The notes: generated from the sequence alone by a model not told the origin. DNA of 48,755 nt from Pseudobdellovibrio sp. (GCA_020696855.1 JAJFMT010000005.1:1-48755), one strand, 5' to 3'. Positions 17,401 to 26,497 are shown, numbered from the stretch's first letter. Made by a program: numbers and translations.

Positions 17401-17544
17401 TCGCGCTATCTTATTTTTACCGGCGTCATTCAAAAGCGCGGCACAGGCACCAGTTTAAAAGTAGAATCCGTTGAAAGCTTCGGGCGCAAAAAAGAAGATA
17501 AACCGATTGAAAGAATGCAAAAACTGAATGCCATTAAGTGGTAA
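14455..17544 (+). CDS. dnaE2: error-prone DNA polymerase III alpha subunit DnaE2
   Basis: The 1029-residue product is a C-family polymerase of the DnaE2 type. NFSFLRGASS (11-20) is the hallmark N-terminal PHP segment, GRGSAANSIVCY (340-351) and PDIDVDFEHERR (379-390) carry the palm motifs with catalytic Asp380 and Asp382, and the C-terminal part has an OB-fold (RVRYAGILSILQRPP). DnaE2 performs damage-induced mutagenic synthesis, assisted by ImuA and ImuB. It starts at TTG with its first base pair inside the imuB stop (TTGA overlap). The length is typical of the family (about 1050). Confidence 0.95.
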   Translation: MKYTELKCKTNFSFLRGASSAPELIKRAVELGLSGLAISDINGVYALPRAYEAYLSLTAEEKKNFKLITGAEITIQNHPPVTLLARNKKGYGVLCRIITAAHAGKEKGMACISLTELASVLEEAGFSDEMFCLPDVTAFTNIEILKELFPETLYLPLGRYLDGKDFERTENILQLSAKHGLPYVAVNDVHYHIRERRALQDAVTCIREGKSIETAGYLLFSNSERHLKNSEAMQELFKDLPLALANNQFISETCHFSLSELKYSYPAEFIPEGHTAATYLKEVVMERARHTYKSDTIPESALKQIQRELDFFAKRGDEHYFLTVHDIVNFARESNIICQGRGSAANSIVCYVLGITSVDPIQMNLLFDRFMNDGRRDPPDIDVDFEHERREEVIQYIYRRFGRHRAAMVAAVRTYRSRSCLIELSKALGIEVGTISAGELEEKFFELAKEKAPRLKLISELTEQLARFPRHLSIHSGGFLLSDEPLCNLVPVEPARMEGRTIIQWDKDDLETIGLMKIDVLSIGFLTALHKATDLAGISWREIKDDDEATYKMIQRAETHGTFQIESRAQMNMLVQTLPRNYYDLVVQVALVRPSPTVGGMVQPFIKGLFAARAGRPFKIGHPVLEKILGRTYGVPIFQEQIMQISIEVAGFTAAEADQLRRSLSAHRTADSVNEMGQRLYKSLVANGIPKDFGQALFEYVKGYAHYGFPESHAASYASLAYKSAYMKCHYPAELVCSLINSQPLGFYSDDALIAEAKRNGGVSFLPLDPNVSDWDCKMEGKKTVRMGFRNLKRIKKTDVEKMLEERSKKPFTSLEDFIARTNFSKELLENLAIADVFKTFGVDRRHSYWQSLEFTNLSAKKNEQISLFNENSRLDSSQNIFSSMRLFEEIASDHSKLGYSLHGNMMKALRLEIPWLPKLTSADLKTLPKNRRVRYAGILSILQRPPPAKGTAFITLEDEFGSVDTVLQKATYEKYEEVIRHSRYLIFTGVIQKRGTGTSLKVESVESFGRKKEDKPIERMQKLNAIKW

Positions 17545-17551
17545 TGGGACC

Positions 17552-17583
17552 AAAAAAAAAGGCTGCGTGTGACCGCAGCCTTT
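17552..17583 (-). terminator. intrinsic terminator between convergent dnaE2 and a secreted-protein gene
   Basis: A perfect inverted repeat (17558-17567 with 17574-17583, core GGCTGCG/CGCAGCC) has a 6-base loop. A run of nine A at 17552-17560 gives the minus-strand transcript a long U-tract, so it mainly ends the gene at 17615-18541. In the plus direction it offers only three U, and may stop dnaE2 less well. Confidence 0.8.
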
Positions 17584-17614
17584 CCACTTTTAATCCAATA
17601 AATATTGTTTCAGG

Positions 17615-18541
17615 TTATTTTGTCAGGTTTTGAAAGCCTTCCATTAATTCTTTTAACATCTGTGCGCGGTAATCCTGGATGCTGAACTCATGGCAGCCTG
17701 AAGTATGATGAACCACAACGTCTTTTCCGTTAACAGTTACAACAACTTCAGTTGATGGAGCGTCAGTACACATTGGCTCGCCCGCTTGTAAATCTACTAA
17801 TTTAGCGTCAGCCGGAATTGCTGCAACAACTTCATTTAAGTTTTTCAACGCCTGCTCAGTTAACTGCGCCAGCACTGTAACTTTCGGAGTGCTCAATCCG
17901 TTTCTGTAAACCTGCACAGCTGAAATCACACGGCCCGTTACATCTACGTAGATGGTTTTCAAAGCCGGTACAGGAACAAAACCCGGGTGAATAACCATTT
18001 TAACTAAAATTGCCGGGGCTAGTGATGTTTCTAAAGGCTGAACTGATTCAAGAGTATCTAAAGCTAAAGTCAATTTTGACAATGCTACGATTTCCTGGCT
18101 GGTCATGCGGCTGTAAAAACGAGATTCATAAGTAGCGCTTGCTTCTTCAGAAATCAGGCACGTGATATTTAAAGTCGGGTCTACAACTTTAAGAACCTGT
18201 AAAGCGCCGTCTACCGGGCGCAAATCGCGTTTTGCCACTACATGCTTAACGCCGCAAGAGTCTGTTTCAACCTTTACGATCGGCAATTCGATTTGAACAG
18301 GAGCCGGCATAACAGCTGCGCACATCATACCTGCAGGGCACGGCTTGTGCTTTTCTTCAATTGTCAGGGTCACTGTAGAGTTTTTGTAATCCACAGATAC
18401 TTGCGCTGCTCCGGGATTGCGAACATGTGATTTGGCGTAGTCGGCTTTGATAACGTTGAAGTTAATAACACCTTCGCGCTGAACATTGGCTTGTGCTACC
18501 GTTCCTAAAACTAAACTTGCTAATACTAATAGTGATTTCAT
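17615..18541 (-). CDS. secreted protein of unknown function
   Basis: The 308-residue protein has a clear signal peptide (about 1-18, GTVAQA) and AAAAGGAATGTAAA before its ATG. The mature part is beta-rich and contains disulphide candidates: CPAGMMCA, one Cys in the middle (NITCLIS) and MCTDAP near the C-terminus, with GCHEFS close to the end. The pattern KPCPAGMMCAAVMP with hydrophobic strands on both sides recurs in uncharacterised periplasmic proteins. No catalytic motif is evident. It is monocistronic with an AT-rich upstream region (18542-18749) and a strong terminator. Confidence 0.65.
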   Translation of the reverse strand: MKSLLVLASLVLGTVAQANVQREGVINFNVIKADYAKSHVRNPGAAQVSVDYKNSTVTLTIEEKHKPCPAGMMCAAVMPAPVQIELPIVKVETDSCGVKHVVAKRDLRPVDGALQVLKVVDPTLNITCLISEEASATYESRFYSRMTSQEIVALSKLTLALDTLESVQPLETSLAPAILVKMVIHPGFVPVPALKTIYVDVTGRVISAVQVYRNGLSTPKVTVLAQLTEQALKNLNEVVAAIPADAKLVDLQAGEPMCTDAPSTEVVVTVNGKDVVVHHTSGCHEFSIQDYRAQMLKELMEGFQNLTK

Positions 18542-18749
18542 TTTACATTCCTTTTTATAAAGTGTTTTTTGTATGGGATGTTTATAGCCGAGAATATGTA
18601 TTATAAAAAATTATTTAAAATTATTGTTTAGCATTATTTTTATTAATGTATTTTGGAAAATAATTCAGGCCACTTTGGAACCGCATGGCCGGTATGACCC
18701 CGGAAAGATAAGTCTTAATAACCACAGAGGATCTGGCAGGCTAAGCCTA

Positions 18750-19928
18750 TTACTTGGGCTTGGGCCCATAACTTAGAGCCACTGAGAAACTGGCAACAAG
18801 TGAAAGCATTAAATAGTAAAAGTAACGTAAAAACCGTTCTTTAACTGACCCTGAAGCTGCGAACTCCTCAAAACGGATCTGCTCGCTTGATGTCTTTATG
18901 TACTCATCCAACTTTGTGTCGATCTCTTTCGTGAACTCATCAGAAAAAATGTCTACATTCATTTCAAGATTCTGCTGATAGCTGGTGTAGTTCAGATTAA
19001 AAGAGCCGATGGTCGTGGACTTTCCGTCTACGGTTGCGAGCTTTCCGTGAAGAATTGAACCCTTCCATTGGTAAACCTCAACTCCGTTTTTTAAAAAATA
19101 ATAATACAGATACTGGCTGGCCAGAACCCATTGTGGCCAGTCAGAATACTTCGGTAAAAGCAGTTTAACCTTTACTCCCCTTTTGGCAGCCAGCACCAGC
19201 TGCCGCATAAACTTAATGCGCGGAAAGAAGTAAGAATTCACAATCGTAATACTTTCACGCGCTTCATGAACCATCTTTGAGTAATGCGAAGTGATTTGCC
19301 AGCGCCCCTGCATCCAGTCGTTTACTGAAACTCTTAATTGAACGGGCTTACAGCTTTCATTCAATTGCACTGTCACCGGCCGGCCCGAAAAGATAACTTT
19401 TTTACTGTAAGCCCTTCTGAAAATTTCTTCGCAATAACGGGAAAGCCGTTGCACGGTAGGGCCCTGTAAAAAAACTGCGAAGTCCAGCTGCGGCCTGATG
19501 TTCGCCATCCCATATGAGTCAGATACGACGTTGATTCCGCCGATCATGGCATCGTGATCGTCACGAATAAGTATTTTGTGATGAAGTCTTCTACCCCACA
19601 TTCCCAGCCATTTGAAGCGTATGCGGTTGAATCTGCAGAAGTGAACGCCTGCAATACGAAGTTCTTTTTCTGCGTTTTCGGTTAGATTCAGTGAACCAAC
19701 GCTGTCGACCAGTAAATAAACTTTGACTCCTCTTACGGCGGCGGCAATCAATTCGGCATGAACTTCGGAGCCGAAAGCATCCATTTCAAAAATGTAGGTC
19801 TGAAGGTATACGGTGGTTTTCGCTGAGCGAATCATTTCAAGGTAGCGCTGATAATACTGCGGACCTTCGTCAAAAAATTGGGCGTGGTTTTCAGCGCAAA
19901 GCTGAAAAAGCTCAGTTCGCAGATTCAA
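18750..19928 (-). CDS. clsB: cardiolipin synthase-like phospholipase D family protein (ClsB type)
   Basis: The 392-residue protein has two HKD motifs: H116-K118-D123 (HHKILIRD, then MIGGIN) and H294-K296-D301 (HGKLATVD, then IGSFNLN). PLD-type cardiolipin synthases transfer phosphatidyl groups between lipids at the inner membrane. There is no N-terminal membrane helix, as in ClsB; one hydrophobic segment lies near the C-terminus (about 368-385). The start is TTG 19928, overlapping the EEP gene by 17 bases. In Enterobacteria clsB is also paired with the EEP gene ybhP, which supports this naming; hydrolase activity remains an alternative. Confidence 0.82.
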   Translation of the reverse strand: MNLRTELFQLCAENHAQFFDEGPQYYQRYLEMIRSAKTTVYLQTYIFEMDAFGSEVHAELIAAAVRGVKVYLLVDSVGSLNLTENAEKELRIAGVHFCRFNRIRFKWLGMWGRRLHHKILIRDDHDAMIGGINVVSDSYGMANIRPQLDFAVFLQGPTVQRLSRYCEEIFRRAYSKKVIFSGRPVTVQLNESCKPVQLRVSVNDWMQGRWQITSHYSKMVHEARESITIVNSYFFPRIKFMRQLVLAAKRGVKVKLLLPKYSDWPQWVLASQYLYYYFLKNGVEVYQWKGSILHGKLATVDGKSTTIGSFNLNYTSYQQNLEMNVDIFSDEFTKEIDTKLDEYIKTSSEQIRFEEFAASGSVKERFLRYFYYLMLSLVASFSVALSYGPKPK

Positions 19929-20658
19929 CCTCGCAGAATAACGGCAGATGATCAGAAAAATGCTGGCCGGTCGGCGATCGCCATATGCGGGACTCTACAA
20001 CATTTAAATTTTTCACATAAATTCTATCGAGGGTTAAAACCGGCATGCCGGCAGGAAAAGTTCTGGCAAAGCGGTTATTCAAATTACGGTAGGCTTCTGT
20101 CATGCCCAGTTGTTCTTCGAATGTACGGGTGGCTTGCTTGTTCCAGTCATTAAAGTCACCGGCAACAATCAATGGTGTGTCTTCTGCAAGATTCAATGAC
20201 TCAAGCTTACCTTTAATCATTTGGTACTGCAGACTGCGGCCTCTTTGAAGCAAGTCCAAGTGAGCGCAGACCGCATAAAATTTTTCAGACTTAAAGCCGG
20301 GGATTTCAATTTGACTGATCAGCAGACCGCGGTTTTCAAAACGGTTCGTGCTGACATTCATGTTCTCCCAGCCGGTAATAGGATACTTACTTAAAATAAG
20401 ATTTCCGTGGTGGCCGTGATCGTAAACGGCATTTTTAGCGTAAGCAAAGTGCTGCCACATGGAATCGGCAAGAAATTCAAACTGTGAATCGATCAGACCG
20501 CTTTCGCGGTACTCTTTGTTTTCGCCTATAACTTCCTGCAAAAAAACAAGATCTGCTTCACTGGCTGCAATCAGTTCTTTAATTTCACGTAAGAAATAAT
20601 TGCGGTTATTCCAGTCGAACCCTTTATGAATGTTGTAAGACAACACACGCAATTTCAT
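19912..20658 (-). CDS. endonuclease/exonuclease/phosphatase (EEP) family protein, YbhP-like
   Basis: The 248-residue protein shows the EEP (DNase I-like) signature: SYNIHKG (Asn for metal), FLQEV (Glu), AHLDL, VAGDFNDW and SDHLPLFCE (catalytic Asp-His). Members cleave phosphodiester or phosphate bonds in nucleic acids, phosphoinositides or lipids. No signal peptide is visible. Being overlapped with a ClsB-type gene, as in the ybhP-clsB pair, points to phospholipid metabolism rather than DNA repair; that part is inference. AAAGG directly abuts the ATG. Confidence 0.85.
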   Translation of the reverse strand: MKLRVLSYNIHKGFDWNNRNYFLREIKELIAASEADLVFLQEVIGENKEYRESGLIDSQFEFLADSMWQHFAYAKNAVYDHGHHGNLILSKYPITGWENMNVSTNRFENRGLLISQIEIPGFKSEKFYAVCAHLDLLQRGRSLQYQMIKGKLESLNLAEDTPLIVAGDFNDWNKQATRTFEEQLGMTEAYRNLNNRFARTFPAGMPVLTLDRIYVKNLNVVESRIWRSPTGQHFSDHLPLFCEVESAN

Positions 20659-20782
20659 CCTTTATAGGATAAGCTTGTGCAGCTGCTGAAACAATGAAAA
20701 ACGTTTTCTTCAGTATGCATTATGGTTCAATTTTCTTAATTTAAGACGGTCCACTTTACATTGAATGGCGAGACTTATAAAA

Positions 20783-21448
20783 TTACTTCTTTCTTACGAG
20801 CATGAGCCCATCGCCCACTGTGAGCAAGCTGCAGTTTACTCTTGTGTCATTCTTAATTTTACTGTTCAAATTTCTAAGCGTAACAGTTGTTTCGTCCGTT
20901 ACGGACTCATCAGCCACTGCCCCGTCCCACAACATGTTGTCTAAAACCATTAAGCCACCAGGGCGCAAAAGCTGAAGACAAGCTTCATAGTAATTCGGAT
21001 AATTCGATTTATCGGCATCAATGAAGGCAAAATCAAAACTTCCCGCCTCGCTTGTTAATGTCATCATTGTATCCATTGCCGGAGCAATTCTAAGATCGAT
21101 TTTTGATGCTACACCGGCTTTTTCCCAGTAGGGCCTTCCGATTGCGGCCCATTCCTGACTGATGTCACAGCAGATAAGCTTTCCGCCGGATGGCAATGCG
21201 GATGCGATTTTTAAGGCTGTATACCCTGTGAAAGTTCCCACTTCGATTGCTTTTTTGGTGTTAGCAGTCAGGACCAGTGTCGAAAGAAAATTTCCGACAT
21301 CACTGCTGCTGATCATTCCGTACTGAGGAAGCTTTAAGGTTTGCAATCTTAGCCCTAACTCAATTTCAGTATCAGGATGAATTTTTTCAATTACATAACG
21401 GGCCACTTTTTCAGTGGTGATCGAACTTTTAACAGGTATTGTTGTCAT
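20783..21448 (-). CDS. class I SAM-dependent O-methyltransferase (caffeoyl-CoA OMT-like)
   Basis: The 221-residue cytoplasmic enzyme has the family motifs: IEVGTFTGYTAL (SAM-binding motif I), ICCDIS, FDFAFIDADKSNYPNYYE (metal-binding Asp) and LVLDNMLWDGAVAD (second metal-site Asp-Asn). These bacterial relatives of caffeoyl-CoA and catechol O-methyltransferases methylate small catechol-like substrates with a divalent metal. GAGG lies eight bases before the ATG. It stands alone between the EEP and metzincin genes, with nothing nearby to reveal a substrate. Confidence 0.88.
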   Translation of the reverse strand: MTTIPVKSSITTEKVARYVIEKIHPDTEIELGLRLQTLKLPQYGMISSSDVGNFLSTLVLTANTKKAIEVGTFTGYTALKIASALPSGGKLICCDISQEWAAIGRPYWEKAGVASKIDLRIAPAMDTMMTLTSEAGSFDFAFIDADKSNYPNYYEACLQLLRPGGLMVLDNMLWDGAVADESVTDETTVTLRNLNSKIKNDTRVNCSLLTVGDGLMLVRKK

Positions 21449-21503
21449 TCAGAAATCCTCGGAATAATAAATTATCCCGAAGATTCCCAAGCGTCATTAA
21501 AAA

Positions 21504-23354
21504 TTAGCGTCCACCGATTGTTACCGCATTGCTGAATGCGGATTTGTTACCTGCGGCATCGACGGCGCGCACTTGATATGTGGCAGTTGTTCTTGATTTA
21601 GGTACGGATGAACCTGTTGAATATCCCTGCACCGTAGACAACAGCGAGCCGTTTCTGTAAATTTCGTAACGGGCCACCGCCACGTTATCACTCGAAGCTG
21701 ACCATAAAAGATTTATCTTACCTTTTGAAGAACTGTACGTCAGATTACCAGGTGCCGTCGGCGCCTGGGAGTCAATGATTACTTTACCTGAAACGGATGC
21801 CGAATGAATCACTTCGCTTCCACTTGAACTGATCTGAAATAAAAACTCTCCTGTTGAGGTTGCGGGCGAAGCAAGACTTAAACTTGCCGATGCACTCAAG
21901 CCCGGCGCAACAGTCAGACTCGAAGATGAAAGTGAACCGGAAAATCCCGCCGGCAATACAGCTGCTAAATTGAAAGTTGAACTCGGACATAAATAACTGT
22001 CATTGTTTTTCAATGTCACGTTATAACTGACTGACTGTCCTGCAGCCCCACCTTGAACGGCCGGACTTAACGAAAGAGCCGGAGTATTTGGCCGGCACTC
22101 AGCATCGATCTGCACTTGAATGGAATCAGCTGTGTGACTGAGAACACTCACTGTAATTCCGTCAGCAGTGTCGGCATAAGATTCACCGTCAGCCAATGCT
22201 CCTTTGAACATGGTTGCGTAACTGCCTGTATGAATATTCAGACGGTCAGCATATGTTGAACTGATAATGCTGTCGTAGCCGATTTTTCTTCTGTAAGACA
22301 AATGTAAAATTTCGCCGTTGGATTTTTTTAATGTGATCACTTGCGGCAACGACGTTAAAGCAGGGTTTACTTCAAGCGGCGCAATTTCGAACACTCCCTT
22401 TGAACCCTGAATAACTTTTGATGAAGGCAGCCATCCCATTTGAATCTTGTGAGGCGCATTCACAGTTCGAAGCCCGACACCGCTGATACCCATAACATCC
22501 GAATAATCCATGTACTCACCCGAAGCAGAGTTCGCATGTCCCATTCCTAAATTGTGACCCAGTTCATGCGCATAGATATCAGGTGCACCGCAACTTCTAC
22601 CGTTAACATAAGCTCCGGATGACCCGATCATTCCAAGGCCAGCCCATCCACAGCTATTATCCGGTGGCAAAACATAGACGACCTTATTGTAAGATCCAGA
22701 GCTGACTCCGGCTGCCTGCTGCGCTTTACTGGCCCATGTTCCGTAATCACAGGCTCCGGCTGAGTTAACACTGATTTGTGCGGTATAAACCTGTCCACTG
22801 AAGGAGAGTGAACCGTTTGATGCCTCCTGGTACATATAATTCACAGAGCGTGTAGGGCTATTGAACATAAAATCCGTTATTTGAGCGGCCGAACATGAAA
22901 CTGTCGCTGTGGTTGAATTAATTATAATAACAAGAGTATTCTGATTCCCCGAAGCAGCTGCTGCTACCGCTGCATCATTTGATGACGGCCCGTTCGCATA
23001 AGCAAAATTTTCTGCCTCTGCAGAGTTAAGATAAAAATCACTGCCTTTTACGATACCTTTTAATTCAATCACATTGCCGGTTTTAAAATGCTTCGGGGCC
23101 TTTTTGTCAAAATGGATTTCATAGCGTGTGTTTGTTGCAACGTCTGTTGCGAAATAATGGCGCTGACTTTTCTTTCTTGTAAAATCATCTGACTGATACT
23201 CTTCAATTTTAGCTTTTATTTCTGAATATGTTGCCGTTAATGCAGATGTGCTGTGGCCTTCGTGACCTTTTGCGATTGTTGTCCCAAAAAGTATCATTTG
23301 AAACACTAGTGTGGTGATCCACAAAAAAATCTGATTAGTTTCTTTACGTGCCAT
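21504..23354 (-). CDS. secreted metzincin (gametolysin/M11-like) with C-terminal NEW1-like and FN3 domains
   Basis: The 616-residue protein begins with a signal peptide (about 1-28), then a His/Gly-rich mature N-terminus (HEGHS). The protease domain carries HELGHNLGMGH (263-273) and the Met-turn DVMG (Met288), then the APHKIQMGW stretch typical of gametolysin-like M11 enzymes. After about residue 420 come an alpha-galactosidase-NEW1/CARDB-like beta domain (about 425-520) and one fibronectin type III domain (about 530-616, LLWSASSDNVAV). Such proteases attack extracellular matrix or glycoproteins. ATG 23354 has GGGGAG seven bases upstream; the open frame before it is not protein-like. Prey-wall glycoprotein cleavage is conceivable. 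Confidence 0.88.
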   Translation of the reverse strand: MARKETNQIFLWITTLVFQMILFGTTIAKGHEGHSTSALTATYSEIKAKIEEYQSDDFTRKKSQRHYFATDVATNTRYEIHFDKKAPKHFKTGNVIELKGIVKGSDFYLNSAEAENFAYANGPSSNDAAVAAAASGNQNTLVIIINSTTATVSCSAAQITDFMFNSPTRSVNYMYQEASNGSLSFSGQVYTAQISVNSAGACDYGTWASKAQQAAGVSSGSYNKVVYVLPPDNSCGWAGLGMIGSSGAYVNGRSCGAPDIYAHELGHNLGMGHANSASGEYMDYSDVMGISGVGLRTVNAPHKIQMGWLPSSKVIQGSKGVFEIAPLEVNPALTSLPQVITLKKSNGEILHLSYRRKIGYDSIISSTYADRLNIHTGSYATMFKGALADGESYADTADGITVSVLSHTADSIQVQIDAECRPNTPALSLSPAVQGGAAGQSVSYNVTLKNNDSYLCPSSTFNLAAVLPAGFSGSLSSSSLTVAPGLSASASLSLASPATSTGEFLFQISSSGSEVIHSASVSGKVIIDSQAPTAPGNLTYSSSKGKINLLWSASSDNVAVARYEIYRNGSLLSTVQGYSTGSSVPKSRTTATYQVRAVDAAGNKSAFSNAVTIGGR

Positions 23355-23553
23355 CAACAATCTCCCCGCTTTATTTTCGAGTACAATCCCCGGATTAAGA
23401 AAATGCAATTTAATGGCCCGCTTCATATCGTCTAAAACACAGCCGCCCGCAGAATAATTAGACATTGTAAATGATTTTACCGAATGAGACAGTTTCTTCG
23501 GGCCGAAGGCACCGATTGAATTTTACTGACCTGATTATGTTGAGGATGAATCA

Positions 23554-24462
23554 ATGAGTGAAATACGCATTGGAATATCTGGCTGGACTTACCCTCCGTG
23601 GCGCAAGACGTTTTATCCTGAAAAGCTGGCGCAAAAAAACGAACTCGAATTTGCCAGCAGGGCTGTGTCCACAATTGAGATCAACGGCACCTTTTACAGC
23701 ACGCAGCTGCCGCAGACGTTTGTTCACTGGTATGAACGCACACCTGCAGATTTCAAATTTTCAGTTAAGGCCAGCCGTTATATCACCCATATCAAACGCA
23801 TTAAAGAGGCCGATAAAGAAATCAAACGCTTCACCGAGGGCGGCTTACGGGAGCTGAAAGAAAAGCTGGGGCCAATACTCTGGCAGTTTCCGCCCAATAT
23901 GAAGTTTGATGAAGACCGCTTTAAAAAATTCTTTAAAATACTTCCGAAGGATTTACGGCATGCCGTTGAAATCCGTAACGACAGCTTTAAGGACGAAAGA
24001 TATATTGAGCTTCTGCGAAAGTATAATGTGGCTTACGTTATCGCGGATACAGCGAACCGCTGGGTTTATGCCGAAGACTTAACAGCCGACTTCGTTTACG
24101 TTCGCCTTCATGGATTTAAAGAGCTCTACACCGGCGGATACACTTTGCCAGCACTTAAAAAATGGAAAGAAAAATTTTTATGCTGGCAGGCTGGCAATAC
24201 CGCGGATCGCCCTGTTCTGATTGCAGATCATATAAAAGGCCGCAGTAAGAAGAAAGACATGTTCATCTATTTTGATAACGATGCGAAAGTAAACGCGCCA
24301 TTTGATGCGGCGGCGCTTGCTTCACTTCTTGAGAACGAAAACTCTCTTGTACTGCCGGAAATAGATCCGCGCGAAACATTAAAAAGAAAAAAAGGTCTGA
24401 ATAAAAGGATTTTACTTCGGCTTCAGGACCGCGCCATTAAAAGAAAAATTACTGGTTCTTAA
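23554..24462 (+). CDS. yecE: DUF72 (YecE-like) protein
   Basis: The 302-residue protein matches the TIM-barrel-like DUF72 family: IGISGWTYPPWR, FYPEKL, STIEINGTFYS, FSVKASRYITH, WQFPPN, VEIRNDSF and YVRLHG follow in order. The family is widespread and its function is not settled; links to iron-sulphur or DNA repair have been suggested from gene context only. About 45 basic residues' worth of tail (TLKRKKGLNKRILLR) after residue 275 is an unusual extension that could bind nucleic acid. GAGG lies eight bases before the start. Its end overlaps the RCC1 gene convergently by 14 bases. Confidence 0.88.
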   Translation: MSEIRIGISGWTYPPWRKTFYPEKLAQKNELEFASRAVSTIEINGTFYSTQLPQTFVHWYERTPADFKFSVKASRYITHIKRIKEADKEIKRFTEGGLRELKEKLGPILWQFPPNMKFDEDRFKKFFKILPKDLRHAVEIRNDSFKDERYIELLRKYNVAYVIADTANRWVYAEDLTADFVYVRLHGFKELYTGGYTLPALKKWKEKFLCWQAGNTADRPVLIADHIKGRSKKKDMFIYFDNDAKVNAPFDAAALASLLENENSLVLPEIDPRETLKRKKGLNKRILLRLQDRAIKRKITGS

Positions 24463-26491
24463 CTTTAGTTGGAACTGAAGTATTGGCGATATCGCCTGTG
24501 CCCAGCTGACCTTGTGAATTCAATCCCCAGCACCATACAACCCCGTCTTTATCGATCGCGCAGCTGTAGCCGTCACCTGAGGCGACATCCACCGGTTCAA
24601 CAACCTCAGACACCGTCGTAGGATTTTCTTTAATGTTTGAGCTAGTCACAGGCTGCGCAAGAGCGCCGAATGTGTTATCGCCCCAACAATCTAACTGGCG
24701 TTTAACTGTAGATCCGCTCACCTTGTTCCATATAGCACAGCTGTGATTAGGCCCCATCTTTACTTTCAGAACACGAGAGACGACATTTGTAAATTCCGTC
24801 GAGTAGCCGACTAAACGCCCTTGATCATCGCGTTCCTGTACACCGCCGTCGGCCTGGTTTCCGCAGCCAAGGCCCCATATGCCGGCGCTAAAAATTGTAG
24901 TGGACCAACACGTCAGGCGTGCAACGTCGCCCTTTTCGATTCCTGACTGGGCTACTCCGTTAGTTTCCATCGCGGACCATGCATACGTTAAGTTGATACC
25001 TTGCGAAGGAAATGTCTGAGTTGTACCGGAACAAGTAACAGGAACACGGCTCATTAGCGGAACAGAACAACTGGAAGTCTTACCCCAGCAAAAGCTTGTA
25101 CCACCGGTCCCTGTAATACATGTTGTGCTTCCGGCTGCAGAGACATGAACAATAGGAAAACTCAGGCCGTAAGCCGGCATGGTGGCATTAACCGGAATCA
25201 GGCTTGTGGCTGCTGTAGACCCGCTTCCAAGTTGATTTTCTGTATTCTTACCCCAGCATTTGATCGTGTTATTTTCCAGAACAACGCAGGCATGGGCTGC
25301 ACCGGCCATAATGTGAACCGGCGCCAGTGTTGTACCCAAATTTACTTTTACAGGAACGTTCGAATCCACCTGCGAGTTAACGCCTAATTGACCGAAGTTG
25401 TTAGCACCCCAGCAATAAACTTCACTATTAATTGTAATCGCACAGCTGAAATCCTCGCCCAGCGCCATTGATGTAACTGTACTCGTTAATTTCGGTTTAA
25501 CCGGGGCCACGCGGGCCGCATTAGTTGCGTCACCTAATTGACCGTAACCGTTCTCACCCCAGCAGACAGGCGAATTCTGTGTCGATAGCGCACAAGTGTG
25601 CTTCTTACCGGCATAAACTTTTTTATAGATATTTCCTGTTACTCCCGTTAAACAGGTCGGGCACTCGTCAACCACCTCACCTAAGATCAAAAAGTCTTCC
25701 GGTTTAAATTCCGGCGTTGTCGGATTGCCGATGTCGATTTTAAAAATTTTTGTAATGTATCGTGAAGGCTTTCTGATATCATCGGGGCTCAGCTTTACAA
25801 GTACCATCAAAACATTTTCACCCGATTTGTGACTTAGCGAATACATTTCAGGATTAACTGCATCGCTGAAAGCTCTGTTCGGAGTAAGCAGCATGCTGTT
25901 GATCACAAATTTATAGGCCGGCTGCCCGTCTCCGCAAGAAGATACAGCAGCTGCAGGTTCAATCGTGTAATCAATTGAGGGTTCATCACCGTTGAACGCA
26001 GGATCTGTTCCCAACTGCAGTTCTCTGCGATTAATAACGCCGTCAAGATCTACGCCATCTTTTTCTGCGTCAGGCGCAGTCGGATTTAAACCTTTTAGTT
26101 TTTCAATAAAATCCGGGATACTGTCTTCATCATCGTCTGTATCACTGACTGTAACGGTCTGGCCGCCTGAATCAACCGCATCGAGGTCGATCATGCCGTC
26201 CAGATTGTTATCGGCTTTCAGCTGACCGTTAAATTTATGTGCGGTAAGGTTTAAGATATAAAAATTTGATAAACGGTATGTAGTATCTGAAGCGGCGGCT
26301 ACCGAATGGCAGACAGTGCCATTAATATTTTTTACAGCTTGCGGCTCCTGCGGAGGCGGCGGCGCGCTCGGCATTGATTCAACACGCACATCGCCACAGT
26401 TCTGAAAGAACAAAAGCAAGCTGATCGCGGCAACTATAGCCGCTGTCAGTTTCATTCGCTTTTTTACTTCCAAAACCAAATTCTTCATCAT
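24449..26491 (-). CDS. lipoprotein with calcium-loop repeats and RCC1-type beta-propeller
   Basis: The 680-residue protein starts with a hydrophobic signal ending FFQNC (Cys32), followed by a Pro-rich stretch. Residues about 95-170 contain Asp-rich loops (DNNLDGMIDLD, DTDDDEDSIPDFIE, DGVDLDGVINRREL) like thrombospondin-3/EF-hand repeats. The C-terminal half holds RCC1-type repeats with the recurring HTCAL...VCWGENGYGQLG pattern (at least six), predicting a seven-bladed propeller. It is the last gene of the four-gene surface operon. Two ATGs sit in tandem at 26491 and 26488; GGAA suits the second slightly better. Surface adhesion or ligand binding is inferred. Confidence 0.85.
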   Translation of the reverse strand: MMKNLVLEVKKRMKLTAAIVAAISLLLFFQNCGDVRVESMPSAPPPPQEPQAVKNINGTVCHSVAAASDTTYRLSNFYILNLTAHKFNGQLKADNNLDGMIDLDAVDSGGQTVTVSDTDDDEDSIPDFIEKLKGLNPTAPDAEKDGVDLDGVINRRELQLGTDPAFNGDEPSIDYTIEPAAAVSSCGDGQPAYKFVINSMLLTPNRAFSDAVNPEMYSLSHKSGENVLMVLVKLSPDDIRKPSRYITKIFKIDIGNPTTPEFKPEDFLILGEVVDECPTCLTGVTGNIYKKVYAGKKHTCALSTQNSPVCWGENGYGQLGDATNAARVAPVKPKLTSTVTSMALGEDFSCAITINSEVYCWGANNFGQLGVNSQVDSNVPVKVNLGTTLAPVHIMAGAAHACVVLENNTIKCWGKNTENQLGSGSTAATSLIPVNATMPAYGLSFPIVHVSAAGSTTCITGTGGTSFCWGKTSSCSVPLMSRVPVTCSGTTQTFPSQGINLTYAWSAMETNGVAQSGIEKGDVARLTCWSTTIFSAGIWGLGCGNQADGGVQERDDQGRLVGYSTEFTNVVSRVLKVKMGPNHSCAIWNKVSGSTVKRQLDCWGDNTFGALAQPVTSSNIKENPTTVSEVVEPVDVASGDGYSCAIDKDGVVWCWGLNSQGQLGTGDIANTSVPTKVKNQ

Positions 26492-26497
26492 TTCCTT

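Noticed and set aside
23355..23465. N-terminal extension of the M11-like metalloprotease
   Set aside because: The signal peptide and GGGGAG ribosome-binding site fix the start at 23354.
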